64,000 bases of DNA from Candidatus Nitrosopelagicus sp. (lineage in GTDB: Archaea; Thermoproteota; Nitrososphaeria; Nitrososphaerales; Nitrosopumilaceae). The DNA lies in NCBI GenBank assembly GCA_028242535.1, contig JAOJYB010000002.1:1-64000 (forward strand), in the 5' to 3' direction. The notes beneath the pieces were generated by a model, which was given only the letters and a program-made list of their open reading frames with translations, did no database searches and had not been told where the DNA came from. The translations under genes were made by a program, and so were the position numbers. This document shows, piece by piece, positions 8,330 through 17,106 of the stretch. Position 1 is the stretch's first letter; each line of letters opens with the position of its first letter.

Positions 8330-10132
8330 ATGGCACAACAGCTAAGACCATCAAAACCGGCTGATAAACAGCCCAAGATTGATTGGTCCAGAAGACAAGA
8401 AGCAGAAAATTTTGCTGAAACCGTGAAGCTATTCCGACAAGGCAAAATTGATCCTGACACGTTTCGTAGATTTCGGTTGCAACATGGTGCATATGGCACT
8501 CGTATGACTGATGATTATGCAATGGTACGAATCAAAGTTCCTGCAGGACAAGTATATCCATATCAACTAGAAAAAATTGCTCAGTTAAGTGAGATGTATT
8601 CTATTGGCAGTGCACATTTTTCAACCCGTGAAAACATTCAACTTCATTGGGTAATTCTTGAAGATGTTTCTGAGATAATGCAATCTCTCTCTGATGTTGG
8701 AATGACATCTCGTGAAGCATGTGGAAATACTGTAAGAAATGTAATGTGTAGTCCATTGTCAGGTGTTTGTAAAGATGAAATTTTTGATGCAACTCCTTAT
8801 GCATTGGCAATCGCAAGATTTATGCTTAGAAATCCAATATGTCAGGGTCTTCCACGCAAATTCAAATTTAATTTTACTTGTTGTGAAAAACATGGAATGA
8901 TAAGAATTGTTGATGTTGGTCTTTTGCCTCAAATACAAGAAATTGATGGAGAACAAAGAAAAGGATTCAAAATTTTCTTGGGTGGTGGACTAGGAAATAA
9001 ATCATTTATTGGTCATCAATTAGAAGATTTTACACCTGTTGAAGATTTACTTTACACTTCAATGGCTGTAATTAGAATATTTGATAGATTGGGTGATCGA
9101 AAAAATATGGCACGAAACAGAATGCGTTATTTAGTAAATGATATGGGTTGGGAAAAATTCCAAAATCTTGTTTTAAAAGAAAGAGCTATTGTAAAATCTA
9201 CACAATCTGTTATTGTTAAATTAAACATCGATGAAAGTATAAATGAAATTCAAAGACCAATTTCAGTTAGTAATGAATCTGCTTCTGTCCCTGATGGATT
9301 TGCAAGATGGCAAAAAACTAATGTTGAAAAACAATCACAAGGTGGTTTCAATTCTGTATTCATTGGTCTAGAATCTGGAGATATTACTGCTAATCAATTA
9401 AGAAGTGTTGCAGAAATTATTCGTGATTATTCCGCTGAAGGCTTTGCTAGGAATGGTTTTTCACAAAATATTGTGATTCGTTATGTTCATAATGATGATC
9501 TTACATCAATGTATTCGAAATTACTTGAAACAGGTCTTGCCAAAACTGGGTCGTTAACTATGGCCTCTGCAGTAGGATGTTCTGGTACAACTTCATGTAA
9601 TTTGGCATTAACTAATTCTCACCGTTTAGCAAAAGAAGTACAAAGAAAATTCTTAGAATTAAAACTTGATGAGGATAATGACTTGAAAGACTCCACCATC
9701 AAAATTAGTGGATGTCCTAATTCTTGTGGACAACATGAAGTTGCGACAATTGGATTTTATGGTGGGGGTGGTAGATATGAAAATAATATGTTTCCAAATT
9801 ATACTATGTCATTAGGTGGTAGATTTGATGAAGGTTCTATACTTGGCCATCATACAGCTCGTGTTCCTGTAAAACGTGTAATTCCTGTAATTCTCAAAAT
9901 TATTGAATTATACAAAGAAAATAAGCAATCTGATGATACATTATCTAGATGGATTGATAGAATTATTCATGGAAATGAATCTTCTAAAATTAATTCTGTT
10001 GAAGATATCAAAAAAGAAATTAGCTCTTTCTTGATTCCTCCTAAGGTTGAAGATGAACCTGATTTTTATATGGATTATGGAAGTGATACTAGTTATCATA
10101 CAGTAACTGGAAAAGGTGAATGTGCTGCATGA
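8330..10132 (+). CDS. Siroheme 4Fe-4S nitrite/sulfite reductase
   Basis: A 600-aa ferredoxin-type assimilatory reductase performing a six-electron reduction of sulfite to sulfide or nitrite to ammonia. It has the two-fold ferredoxin-like plus siroheme-binding architecture. The siroheme/4Fe-4S cysteines are in CSGTTSC (C417, C423) and CPNSC (C462, C466), the family's CX5C-CX3C pattern. An N-terminal FSTRENIQLHW and the TVRNVMCSPLSGVC segment are also typical. Sequence alone does not separate nitrite from sulfite. The translationally coupled rhodanese downstream and divergent thi4 argue for sulfite. Thaumarchaeal copies are commonly labelled NirA-like. Confidence 0.9.
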   Translation: MAQQLRPSKPADKQPKIDWSRRQEAENFAETVKLFRQGKIDPDTFRRFRLQHGAYGTRMTDDYAMVRIKVPAGQVYPYQLEKIAQLSEMYSIGSAHFSTRENIQLHWVILEDVSEIMQSLSDVGMTSREACGNTVRNVMCSPLSGVCKDEIFDATPYALAIARFMLRNPICQGLPRKFKFNFTCCEKHGMIRIVDVGLLPQIQEIDGEQRKGFKIFLGGGLGNKSFIGHQLEDFTPVEDLLYTSMAVIRIFDRLGDRKNMARNRMRYLVNDMGWEKFQNLVLKERAIVKSTQSVIVKLNIDESINEIQRPISVSNESASVPDGFARWQKTNVEKQSQGGFNSVFIGLESGDITANQLRSVAEIIRDYSAEGFARNGFSQNIVIRYVHNDDLTSMYSKLLETGLAKTGSLTMASAVGCSGTTSCNLALTNSHRLAKEVQRKFLELKLDEDNDLKDSTIKISGCPNSCGQHEVATIGFYGGGGRYENNMFPNYTMSLGGRFDEGSILGHHTARVPVKRVIPVILKIIELYKENKQSDDTLSRWIDRIIHGNESSKINSVEDIKKEISSFLIPPKVEDEPDFYMDYGSDTSYHTVTGKGECAA

Positions 10133-10926
10133 ATAATTCTAATATGCCTATAATTGATTCAAAAATTCTTCGTGAAAAAATTAAAGATAATTTAATTCGA
10201 ATTGTTGACGTAAGACGAGAACAAGACTATCAACTAGGTCATATTACAAATGCAGTAAATCTCCCATTAGCAAAACTTCTTGCAGATGATAGTGTAGAAT
10301 CTATACAAAAGATTGCACAGGACTTTGGAATATCTGATGAAACCTCTGTAGTCATTTATGATGATACATTTGGTGCATTATCATCAAGAGTTGTTTGGGC
10401 ATTACAATACATTGGACACAAAGATGCAAAATTACTTGATGTGACATTTTCTCAATGGAAGACTCTTGGATATGAAATCTCAACTGAAGTTCCTGAAATT
10501 GAATCTGCTACACACTCTATCAAAGAGAATAAAGAGATAATGGCTACTGCAGAATATCTTGAAAAAGTAAAAGAAAACAAAAATGTTATAATTATTGATA
10601 ATCGTGAACGATTAAATTATTTGGAACAGCACATTCCAGGCGCAATAAATATCCCATACAGGACACTTGCAACAGATGGAAAAATTCTGAGAACTAAAGA
10701 AGGAATGAAAAACCTTCTCAAAAACAGAGGAATTTCAGAGGATGCTGAAATAATCACATATTGTGGAAGTGTAGGGACTCTATCTGGTCTTGCATATTAT
10801 GCTCTAAAATCTGTAGGATTATCTAATGTCAAATTATATGTTCATTCTTTTAAGGAATGGAAAAGTCTTGAAAAGCCAATTGATAAACAAGAAAATGCTA
10901 ATTATTGGGATCTTTCAGCTGAATGA
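10129..10926 (+). CDS. Tandem-domain sulfurtransferase (rhodanese)
   Basis: A 265-aa protein with two rhodanese domains. The N-terminal one is structural (VVIYDDTFGALSSRV, Asp at the cysteine position). The C-terminal one is catalytic with the loop CGSVGT, Cys212. Two-domain rhodaneses move sulfane sulfur from thiosulfate or 3-mercaptopyruvate to thiophilic acceptors. The ATG at 10129 overlaps the reductase stop in ATGA, indicating translational coupling; the ORF-track start at 10120 is only three codons longer. Coupling supports a joint role in sulfur assimilation or sulfite/thiosulfate handling. Confidence 0.92.
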   Translation: MNNSNMPIIDSKILREKIKDNLIRIVDVRREQDYQLGHITNAVNLPLAKLLADDSVESIQKIAQDFGISDETSVVIYDDTFGALSSRVVWALQYIGHKDAKLLDVTFSQWKTLGYEISTEVPEIESATHSIKENKEIMATAEYLEKVKENKNVIIIDNRERLNYLEQHIPGAINIPYRTLATDGKILRTKEGMKNLLKNRGISEDAEIITYCGSVGTLSGLAYYALKSVGLSNVKLYVHSFKEWKSLEKPIDKQENANYWDLSAE

Positions 10927-10963
10927 TGATTTTATATACAAAAACTAAAAATTAATTATAAAA

Positions 10964-11170
10964 ATGAAAGATATTAACGACATAATGCCAAAAGTCCCAG
11001 ATATGAAATGGGGGGCTTTGCTTAACAAAAAACCAACAAATAAAAAAATTGAGGAATTAAACAATTTACTCCCTCATAATGGACGTTGGCACACTGTCTA
11101 TGAAGAAGATGACTTATCAGTCATTGATGGCATTCCAATCATAAAAAAAGAAAAAGAGTCTATGACCTAA
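10964..11170 (+). CDS. Small conserved hypothetical protein
   Basis: A 68-aa protein beginning MKDINDIMPKVPDMKWGALL, with no Cys, no membrane segment and a basic tail (KKEKES). It is 37 nt downstream of the rhodanese on the same strand, preceded by an AT-rich stretch with TATATA-like sequence. It ends exactly where the convergent TPR gene ends (adjacent stop codons). I do not recognise the family. Confidence 0.6.
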   Translation: MKDINDIMPKVPDMKWGALLNKKPTNKKIEELNNLLPHNGRWHTVYEEDDLSVIDGIPIIKKEKESMT

Positions 11171-12277
11171 TTAATTCTGCGTAACACTAGCTCGTAATTT
11201 TTTTGTAACTTGCATTTCTATCATTTCAAATAATTCAAGCATCTTCTTTTTGTTATCAATTAGATAATCCTTACCTTTGTCATTTAATCTAATTTTGTAT
11301 AATCTAATTTCTCTATGTTCGTCTAAAAATTCTTCAATCATTTGTTGTCCACATTTTACTGGATTTATAAATACATCAAAACTGTCTACTGTCTTTTCAG
11401 TATCTTCGTTTTCTATTGCAGTCCTTGTTGTTTGAATTGCTAATCCAATCTCTTTGAGATTTTTAACAGGTGTTGGAATTTTTCCAATCTCTTTTGGTCC
11501 AAGTAGACCACGTCTTTTTGCACCAATTCTTTTTGCAACATCTGGAACCAAATCATAAATAGGTATAATCTGATTAAATCCCTGTCTCTTTTCACTTTTA
11601 ATAACAACTCCTTTCAAGATTAATTCATCTAATCCTTTGATCGTGTCTTCTTTTCCTAGGAATGTAGTCCATACAATTGCTCCAATCGTATGATATCCTT
11701 GTCGTAATGATTCAATTAATACCACCTCAATAATTCGTTTGAATCCCTCTTCTGATCTTACATTTACAAAGTCTTTGTCTTTTACCGCTTTTCTTGCATT
11801 TTTAACATCAATCTCAATTGAACGTTTTAGTGCTTCTAGCGAATCTGGTACTTGATTTAACATTGAAAGATAACATCCTTTGTTATACCATGCCATTCCA
11901 TATGTTGGGTCTGAGTCTATTGCTTTTTCTACGCAATCTAATGCTTTTGCATAATTCTTTTTTTCATAATTTACTAGTGATTTGAGATTCCATGCTTCTG
12001 GATTCGTTATATCAATATCTAAGATCTTATCATAAACTCTCATTGCTTCTGAATAGTCGTCTAAATGGAATCTTGAATATCCTAGTTTGAGCATCACTTC
12101 CACATCATTTGGATCTGCTCTGAGTATCATCTCAAAATTTCTTACTGCCTCTTCTAATTTTTCATCTGCCATGAAATTGATACCTTTTTTGAAAAGTCTA
12201 TCTCGTTGATAATTTACATTAGTTAATCCAGTCTCTTCTTTTTTACTAAGAGATGTGTCTTTTTTTTCATTCTTCAT
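11171..12277 (-). CDS. Tetratricopeptide repeat protein with conserved C-terminal domain
   Basis: A 368-aa soluble protein. Residues about 25-165 hold four TPR-like helix pairs (for example AVRNFEMILRADPNDVEVML, AMRVYDKILDIDITNPEAWN and ALDCVEKAIDSDPTYGMAWY). The C-terminal 200 residues are not TPR. They include a KRGLLGPKEIGKIPTP stretch and a helical end (KKKMLELFEMIEMQVTKKL) resembling the winged-helix-like tail of thaumarchaeal regulators, but I cannot name it. It probably acts as a protein-interaction scaffold. There is no signal peptide. It is convergent with the small gene before it. Confidence 0.82.
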   Translation of the reverse strand: MKNEKKDTSLSKKEETGLTNVNYQRDRLFKKGINFMADEKLEEAVRNFEMILRADPNDVEVMLKLGYSRFHLDDYSEAMRVYDKILDIDITNPEAWNLKSLVNYEKKNYAKALDCVEKAIDSDPTYGMAWYNKGCYLSMLNQVPDSLEALKRSIEIDVKNARKAVKDKDFVNVRSEEGFKRIIEVVLIESLRQGYHTIGAIVWTTFLGKEDTIKGLDELILKGVVIKSEKRQGFNQIIPIYDLVPDVAKRIGAKRRGLLGPKEIGKIPTPVKNLKEIGLAIQTTRTAIENEDTEKTVDSFDVFINPVKCGQQMIEEFLDEHREIRLYKIRLNDKGKDYLIDNKKKMLELFEMIEMQVTKKLRASVTQN

Positions 12278-12387
12278 GAAGTAATTTCTTACATTTATCG
12301 GATAAATATCAATCTGCCATTAGCGGTGAAATTACGCCTAAAAGGCTCGAAAATCTAATTAAATACTAGATATTCAAAGAAACGATC

Positions 12388-13659
12388 ATGTCTTCATCTG
12401 ACCACATTTCTGTTAGAGGTCAATCACCTTACACACAAAAAAATGGTGTTTTTGAAGTTGAATTTGCTATCACTGAAGCAAAACCTTCTGGTGAACAAAT
12501 TGCACAAAAATCCTTTCTTCCTTTATGGCGTGAAAAGTCTCATCTTAATATTAAAAACGGAAACTTTGAAGCTACTTTGGGTTCTTCATCAAATCCATTA
12601 CCTGAAAAAATTTCTACATTCACTAGTGTCTGGATAATTCTAGTTGATCAATTTTCATCTGTGGGAACTTCGTTTGAATTTAAAGTTCCTGACACAATGA
12701 GACAAATCCATGACAAACCAAAATCTGATTCAAAACCATCTAAAGTAAAATCATCTTCACGATCTCTTCCCGGTGACAAAGGTCCTCCTGGTCCTCCTGG
12801 TCCTGAGGGTGACAAAGGTGACAAAGGTGACAAAGGCCAATCGGGTGAAAAAGGTCCCGGTGGTGATAAGGGTGTCACTGGTGACAAAGGTGACAAAGGT
12901 GACAAAGGTACACTCGGTCCAAAAGGTGACAAAGGTGACAAAGGAGAAAAAGGTCTTACTGGTGACAAAGGAGACAAAGGAGAACAAGGTGGACATGGAA
13001 TTTTAGGAGACAAAGGTCCAACTGGTCAACAAGGTAATTCAGGTGACAAAGGATTAACTGGTTTACGTGGAGACAAAGGTGACAAAGGTTCAACTGGTCC
13101 TCCTGGTGTTCAAGGAGACAAAGGAGTTCCCGGTTCTGTTGGTGAAAGAGGTGACAAAGGAGTTACTGGTCCAATGGGAGAAAAAGGTCCATCTGGTCCA
13201 CAAGGTCCACAAGGTGAAAAAGGAAAAATTGGAATCACAGGACCGATTGGAGAAAAAGGTCCACGTGGTCCACAAGGTCGTCCTGGAGACAAAGGATTAA
13301 CTGGTGTTCCTGGTCCTCAAGGTGATCGTGGAACTATTGGTCCACAAGGTGAACAAGGTCCGCCTGGATTAACTGGAGACAAAGGTCCACGTGGTCCCCA
13401 AGGAATTCAAGGTCCACAAGGCGAACAAGGAAAACAAGGCTTGCAAGGTCCATCTGGCGACAAAGGCTCACAAGGCTCACAAGGTCCTGTCGGCGACAAT
13501 GGTCCACGCGGTCCTCCTGGTCCACCTGGAGAAAAAGGCAACAAAGGTGGAATGTCTGAAGAGCAAAAACAGTTGTTTAAAGATATGCTTGACATTTTAG
13601 TTAGAAAGGGAATCATGTCTGCTGAAGAACAAATTGAGTTACAAAGTCATCTGTATTAG
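12388..13659 (+). CDS. Collagen-like protein with 86 Gly-X-Y triplets
   Basis: A 423-aa protein in three parts. Residues 1-128 form a non-collagenous beta-rich domain with the pattern LPLWREKS...[10 protein letters not shown]...NPLPEKI, reminiscent of domains in microbial appendage and fibre proteins. Residues 129-386 are 86 uninterrupted Gly-X-Y triplets; 21 are GDK, dominant in the first half, while GPQ/GEQ-type triplets dominate the second half. The tail after GGM (about 35 aa) is a helical, probably trimerising segment. No signal peptide or anchor is seen, so export is unclear. The many ORFs in other frames here are repeat shadows. A TATA-like TTAAATA lies about 28 nt upstream. Confidence 0.9.
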   Translation: MSSSDHISVRGQSPYTQKNGVFEVEFAITEAKPSGEQIAQKSFLPLWREKSHLNIKNGNFEATLGSSSNPLPEKISTFTSVWIILVDQFSSVGTSFEFKVPDTMRQIHDKPKSDSKPSKVKSSSRSLPGDKGPPGPPGPEGDKGDKGDKGQSGEKGPGGDKGVTGDKGDKGDKGTLGPKGDKGDKGEKGLTGDKGDKGEQGGHGILGDKGPTGQQGNSGDKGLTGLRGDKGDKGSTGPPGVQGDKGVPGSVGERGDKGVTGPMGEKGPSGPQGPQGEKGKIGITGPIGEKGPRGPQGRPGDKGLTGVPGPQGDRGTIGPQGEQGPPGLTGDKGPRGPQGIQGPQGEQGKQGLQGPSGDKGSQGSQGPVGDNGPRGPPGPPGEKGNKGGMSEEQKQLFKDMLDILVRKGIMSAEEQIELQSHLY

Positions 13660-13663
13660 ATAA

Positions 13664-14389
13664 TTAGTATAAACTTTCAGCAACTGTTCTGTATGGGACA
13701 AGCCATCTTTCATGATTACATTCTGTGCATTTGTACAACCATTTTCGTTTTCTTGTGATCACTTTTGGAACAACTACAACCTCATGTTTTGTCTTTCCCA
13801 TACAGTAATCACACCGTCTTTCTTCATACTGTTTTGGCTGATCTTTCATTCCTAGGAGATCTGCCAATTTTCTAAAATCATTTTTTAACTCATCAATGAG
13901 TTTTTGATTGTAAATTGTTGCCGCAGGGTGAAATGTAACAAAAAACTTCCTTCCATCTTTTTCTACAATCTTACCATGATTCTTTGTTATTTCTTTTCCA
14001 TCCAATAAAGTTCCATATGCGGTATTCCCCATAACACAGATTATCTTTGGATTAATTATTTCAATTTCTTGATTGATAAAGTCATTACATGCCTCTTCTT
14101 CTTGTTTTGATGGAACTCTATTCTTTGGTGGTCTACATTTTACAATATTTGTAATATAGACATCTTCTCTATTTATCCCGGTATCTTCTAAAATCATATC
14201 AAGCCTTTTTCCTGCAGCGCCGACAAATGGCTCTCCATACATATCTTCATTTCTGCCTGGGGCTTCTCCTACAAAAATTACGTCTGCGTCAAATCTTCCT
14301 TTCCCAGGAACCGCTTTTGTTCGTGTTTCACATAATTTGCATTTTTCACATACTTTGACATTTTTTGCAATTGAATCTAGCTTGTGCAT
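13664..14389 (-). CDS. Family 4 uracil-DNA glycosylase with C-terminal zinc ribbon
   Basis: Removes uracil from DNA by base excision. The 241-aa protein has the [4Fe-4S] cysteines of family 4 (C14 and C17, plus the pair in VKCRPP and EEACND), the uracil/phosphate motif GEAPGRNED and the catalytic-loop HPAATIYN. The usual family length is about 190-200 aa. Here about 50 extra C-terminal residues contain CDYC and CTEC, a likely zinc ribbon. The gene is convergent with the collagen-like gene (4 nt between stops) and follows a 75-aa gene on the same strand. Confidence 0.92.
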   Translation of the reverse strand: MHKLDSIAKNVKVCEKCKLCETRTKAVPGKGRFDADVIFVGEAPGRNEDMYGEPFVGAAGKRLDMILEDTGINREDVYITNIVKCRPPKNRVPSKQEEEACNDFINQEIEIINPKIICVMGNTAYGTLLDGKEITKNHGKIVEKDGRKFFVTFHPAATIYNQKLIDELKNDFRKLADLLGMKDQPKQYEERRCDYCMGKTKHEVVVVPKVITRKRKWLYKCTECNHERWLVPYRTVAESLY

Positions 14390-14417
14390 ATCTATGATTC
14401 GAGGAACTACTGAATAA

Positions 14418-14645
14418 TTAATCTAAACTCATTTGTGATATTGCAGGCATGGTGAAGAAATACTCATCTTCAAACTCAAAATCTGTTTCGCCTTTTTCTC
14501 TTAACGATTCAAAGTAATTATTACAATCTGAATGAAATTGTAAATTAGGATTATCTTGAATCATCACTACTAATTGATCGAAAACAATTCTTTTGTTTGG
14601 CTTTGTGAGAATAATTTGTTTAAGTTGTGTGGATGTTTTACGCAT
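14418..14645 (-). CDS. Small conserved hypothetical protein
   Basis: A 75-aa soluble protein with a basic N-terminus (MRKTSTQLKQIILTKPNKR) and an acidic aromatic C-terminus (DFEFEDEYFFTMP). No motif is recognised. It is 28 nt upstream of the uracil-DNA glycosylase gene in the same direction and may be co-transcribed with it. Its start faces the divergent ATPase-KH gene across 39 nt. Confidence 0.6.
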   Translation of the reverse strand: MRKTSTQLKQIILTKPNKRIVFDQLVVMIQDNPNLQFHSDCNNYFESLREKGETDFEFEDEYFFTMPAISQMSLD

Positions 14646-14684
14646 TAAAAGAATACATAATAGAACCTAGCCTAAATTGCAATT

Positions 14685-16157
14685 ATGAGCGATTTACAAA
14701 AACCTGAATCCGAATTAATCATTAATGAACAAAAAACTCCTGATTTGGAATTCCTGAAATTCTTTGACCCTACCACAATGAGCATTCATCTCAAAGAAAA
14801 TCAAAAACCTCTTGGCAAGAAAGGAATGCCTGGAAATTTTGAATTAGTTGAATTAGATACAAAAACACTTGACCGTGATTATCTTGAAATTATAACATCA
14901 CAAATTTTGGCATCCATTGATGATGAAACACTTGGTAATACAGAAATCTCAAAACCTGGTGCTTTGGTAATACAGTATAGAGATTATCGAATTGCCATCA
15001 CACGACCTCCATTTTCTGAACTTTTAGAAATTACAATAGTTCATCCAATTAAACAAATGTCATTAGAGGATTATCATCTATCTGAGAAACTAATGTCAAG
15101 ATTGGAACAACAAGCAGAAGGAATTCTAATCTCTGGGGCTCCTGGTTCTGGAAAAAGTACACTTGCATCGGGAATTGCAAACTTCTTCAATAGAACTGGA
15201 AATATTGTAAAAACTTTTGAATCTCCACGTGACTTACAAGTTGATCCTGGAGTAACTCAGTATACTAGATTGGATGGAAGTTTTGAAAACTCGGCTGATA
15301 TTTTATTGCTTGTTAGGCCTGATTACACAATATTTGATGAGGTTCGACGAAGAGAAGATTTTAGAATTTTTAGTGATCTTAGATTAACTGGTGTTGGTAT
15401 GGTTGGGGTTGTTCATGCAAATACTCCGATTGATGCAATTCAAAGATTTATTGGAAAAATTGAACTTGGAATTATTCCAAATGTACTGGATACTGTCATT
15501 TATGTAAAGGATGGAGGAATCTCCAAAGTTTATGATTTGGAATTAAAGGTAAAGGTCCCATCTGGAATGGTTGAACAGGATTTGGCACGTCCTGTCATTG
15601 AAATATCTGATTTTGAAACTAACCGTTTGGAATATGAAATCTATACATTTGGTGAGGAAAATATCATAATTCCTGTAACTGAAAACGGTTCACAAAAATC
15701 TGGTATTGAACATTTAGCTGAAGAAAAAATTCTGGATAGATTATATAGATTTGATCCACACCCAAAAATTGAATTTCTTACTCCTGGAAGAATCAAGGTC
15801 TTTGTTTCAAGAGACTCAATTCCATCATTGATTGGTAAGGCTGGAAAAACCATCCAAGAATTAGAAAAATCTCTTGGTTTACACATTGATGTTGAAGAGC
15901 ATGTAGCACAACAAGAACTTCCGTCTCAGGCTTTATCATATGATTTTTCTGAATCTGGAACCGCCTTGGTATTTGAGGTGGATAGACAGTACACTGGAAA
16001 TACTGCAAGCTTTGTTGTAAACGATGAATTTCTTTTTTCATCTAGAATTGGTAAAAAAGGTAAAATTAGAATCTTGAAACGTTCTGCCGAGGGTAAACGT
16101 TTTTCTAGATTTGTTAACACCAATGATAATTTGGAAATATTTCTTAAAACTCATTAA
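14685..16157 (+). CDS. PilT/VirB11-type ATPase with KH domain (PINA-like, without PIN domain)
   Basis: A 490-aa protein. The central secretion-type ATPase domain has Walker A GAPGSGKST (about 150-158), Walker B TIFDEVRR and the sensor-like GVVHAN. After it comes a KH domain with the signature GKAGKTI (about 384-390), then a short beta-rich tail. The archaeal PINA family is PIN-ATPase-KH and forms hexameric ATPases linked to Holliday-junction branch migration. Here the PIN nuclease domain is absent and only about 50 non-PIN residues precede the ATPase core. Function is inferred as a nucleic-acid-remodelling ATPase, not pilus assembly. The 3' end overlaps the convergent dtxR-like gene by 14 bp. 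Confidence 0.85.
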   Translation: MSDLQKPESELIINEQKTPDLEFLKFFDPTTMSIHLKENQKPLGKKGMPGNFELVELDTKTLDRDYLEIITSQILASIDDETLGNTEISKPGALVIQYRDYRIAITRPPFSELLEITIVHPIKQMSLEDYHLSEKLMSRLEQQAEGILISGAPGSGKSTLASGIANFFNRTGNIVKTFESPRDLQVDPGVTQYTRLDGSFENSADILLLVRPDYTIFDEVRRREDFRIFSDLRLTGVGMVGVVHANTPIDAIQRFIGKIELGIIPNVLDTVIYVKDGGISKVYDLELKVKVPSGMVEQDLARPVIEISDFETNRLEYEIYTFGEENIIIPVTENGSQKSGIEHLAEEKILDRLYRFDPHPKIEFLTPGRIKVFVSRDSIPSLIGKAGKTIQELEKSLGLHIDVEEHVAQQELPSQALSYDFSESGTALVFEVDRQYTGNTASFVVNDEFLFSSRIGKKGKIRILKRSAEGKRFSRFVNTNDNLEIFLKTH

Positions 16158-16605
16158 AACTGTTAAGCACTTTAGGATTTGCTTTGAAGAATGTTACAAA
16201 TTTCCTAATCTGTCTAATTGTTTTTGGGTTTAGATAATGTTCTATTCCTTCTGCATCTTGATTTGCAATATCTTTCCCAATTCCTAAAATTTCGAAAAAT
16301 TCAAGTAAAATTCCATGCTTCTGCTTTATTATGTCTGCAATACGTTGGCCTTCTACTGTTAAATTAATCCCATAATACTTTTCGTATATTAAATATCCAT
16401 CAGCATCTAATTTTTTTAGCATTTTTGTTACACTTGGGGCGCTAACGTTCATGTATCTTGAAATATCAAGTGTTGCTGCATATCCCTTCATATCTACTAA
16501 TTCTGATATTACTTCTAGATAGTCTTCTACTCTTGATGAAATTGCTTTCTCTGATTCATGTGCTGCTTTGATTGAATCTAACCTACGTGAAATCTTGTTT
16601 TTCAT
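16144..16605 (-). CDS. DtxR/MntR-family metal-dependent transcriptional regulator
   Basis: A 153-aa repressor. An N-terminal winged helix (VEDYLEVISELVDMKGYAAT...ISRYMNVSAPSVTKMLKKL) is followed by the dimerisation and metal-binding region (QKHGILLEFFEILGI and DAEGIEHYLN). It lacks the C-terminal SH3-like FeoA domain, so it is the short MntR-like form that senses Mn2+ or Fe2+. A perfect 7-bp inverted repeat directly upstream (see separate entry) suggests autoregulation. No metal transporter is adjacent. Confidence 0.9.
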   Translation of the reverse strand: MKNKISRRLDSIKAAHESEKAISSRVEDYLEVISELVDMKGYAATLDISRYMNVSAPSVTKMLKKLDADGYLIYEKYYGINLTVEGQRIADIIKQKHGILLEFFEILGIGKDIANQDAEGIEHYLNPKTIRQIRKFVTFFKANPKVLNSFNEF

Positions 16606-16637
16606 TATGGCAATATGAAATTGCTTTTATATAAATT

Positions 16638-16661
16638 CAAAATTATTGTGACAAAATTTTG
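16638..16661. promoter_or_regulatory. Candidate operator between dtxR-like gene and 16721 gene
   Basis: The inverted repeat CAAAATT-N10-AATTTTG lies next to the AT-rich TTTATATAAA (16626-16635), which sits about 25 nt upstream of the regulator start on the minus strand. The arms are perfect, but the sequence is AT-rich in an AT-rich genome, so chance is possible. Confidence 0.35.
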
Positions 16662-16720
16662 ACTTGGACGTAGTAGATTTTGATCACTGAGTGTTAACTA
16701 TATTTTTCAAAATAACAATA

Positions 16721-17068
16721 ATGACTGATCCTCTTAGAGAAAAAATTGAAAAATTACGACTTATGAAGGAATCTGCTTCTCGACGTTCTGATTTGTACTC
16801 TGATATGGGAAAACTTGATGACAAAAAAACATCTCAATCCTTAGGTGCATTAAATCGTGCATCTGCACCAGGTAAAAAAATGCAAAAATTGGGGTTTCTT
16901 ATGTTATGGATTCCTGAACCTACTGGAGTGACAGTTGCACTTGGGGCCCCAATGATATTGGCAGGCAGATATCTAGATAAAAAATACAATGGCTCTACGC
17001 TGAAAGATATTGGTCACAGTACAAACCACACACTATCCTCAATCAGTCAATTCAAAGCATCATTGTAA
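16721..17068 (+). CDS. Conserved hypothetical protein
   Basis: A 115-aa protein when started at the ATG at 16721 (MTDPLREKIEKL); the track start at 16691 adds ten hydrophobic residues from the promoter region. The first 60 residues are charged and helical. Then comes a hydrophobic stretch (LGFLMLWIPEPTGVTVALGAPMI) that could be one membrane segment with a Pro kink. The function is unknown. It is divergent from the dtxR-like regulator and could share its operator. Confidence 0.65.
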   Translation: MTDPLREKIEKLRLMKESASRRSDLYSDMGKLDDKKTSQSLGALNRASAPGKKMQKLGFLMLWIPEPTGVTVALGAPMILAGRYLDKKYNGSTLKDIGHSTNHTLSSISQFKASL

Positions 17069-17106
17069 TTGCTTTAGTTTTTATTTTATCTATTATAAGG
17101 AAAAAC

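Noticed and set aside
12278-12387. Hairpin TTAGCG...CGCCTAA before the collagen gene
   Set aside because: Short, bulged and AT-flanked; not distinguishable from chance.
12760-13550. CRISPR-like or tandem DNA repeat
   Set aside because: Repetition comes from Gly-X-Y codons with no constant repeat or spacer length.
12648-13616. Several Pro/Ser- or Val/Lys-rich ORFs in other frames of the collagen gene
   Set aside because: Shadows created by the GDK/GPP codon repeat; they repeat the same pattern in every frame.
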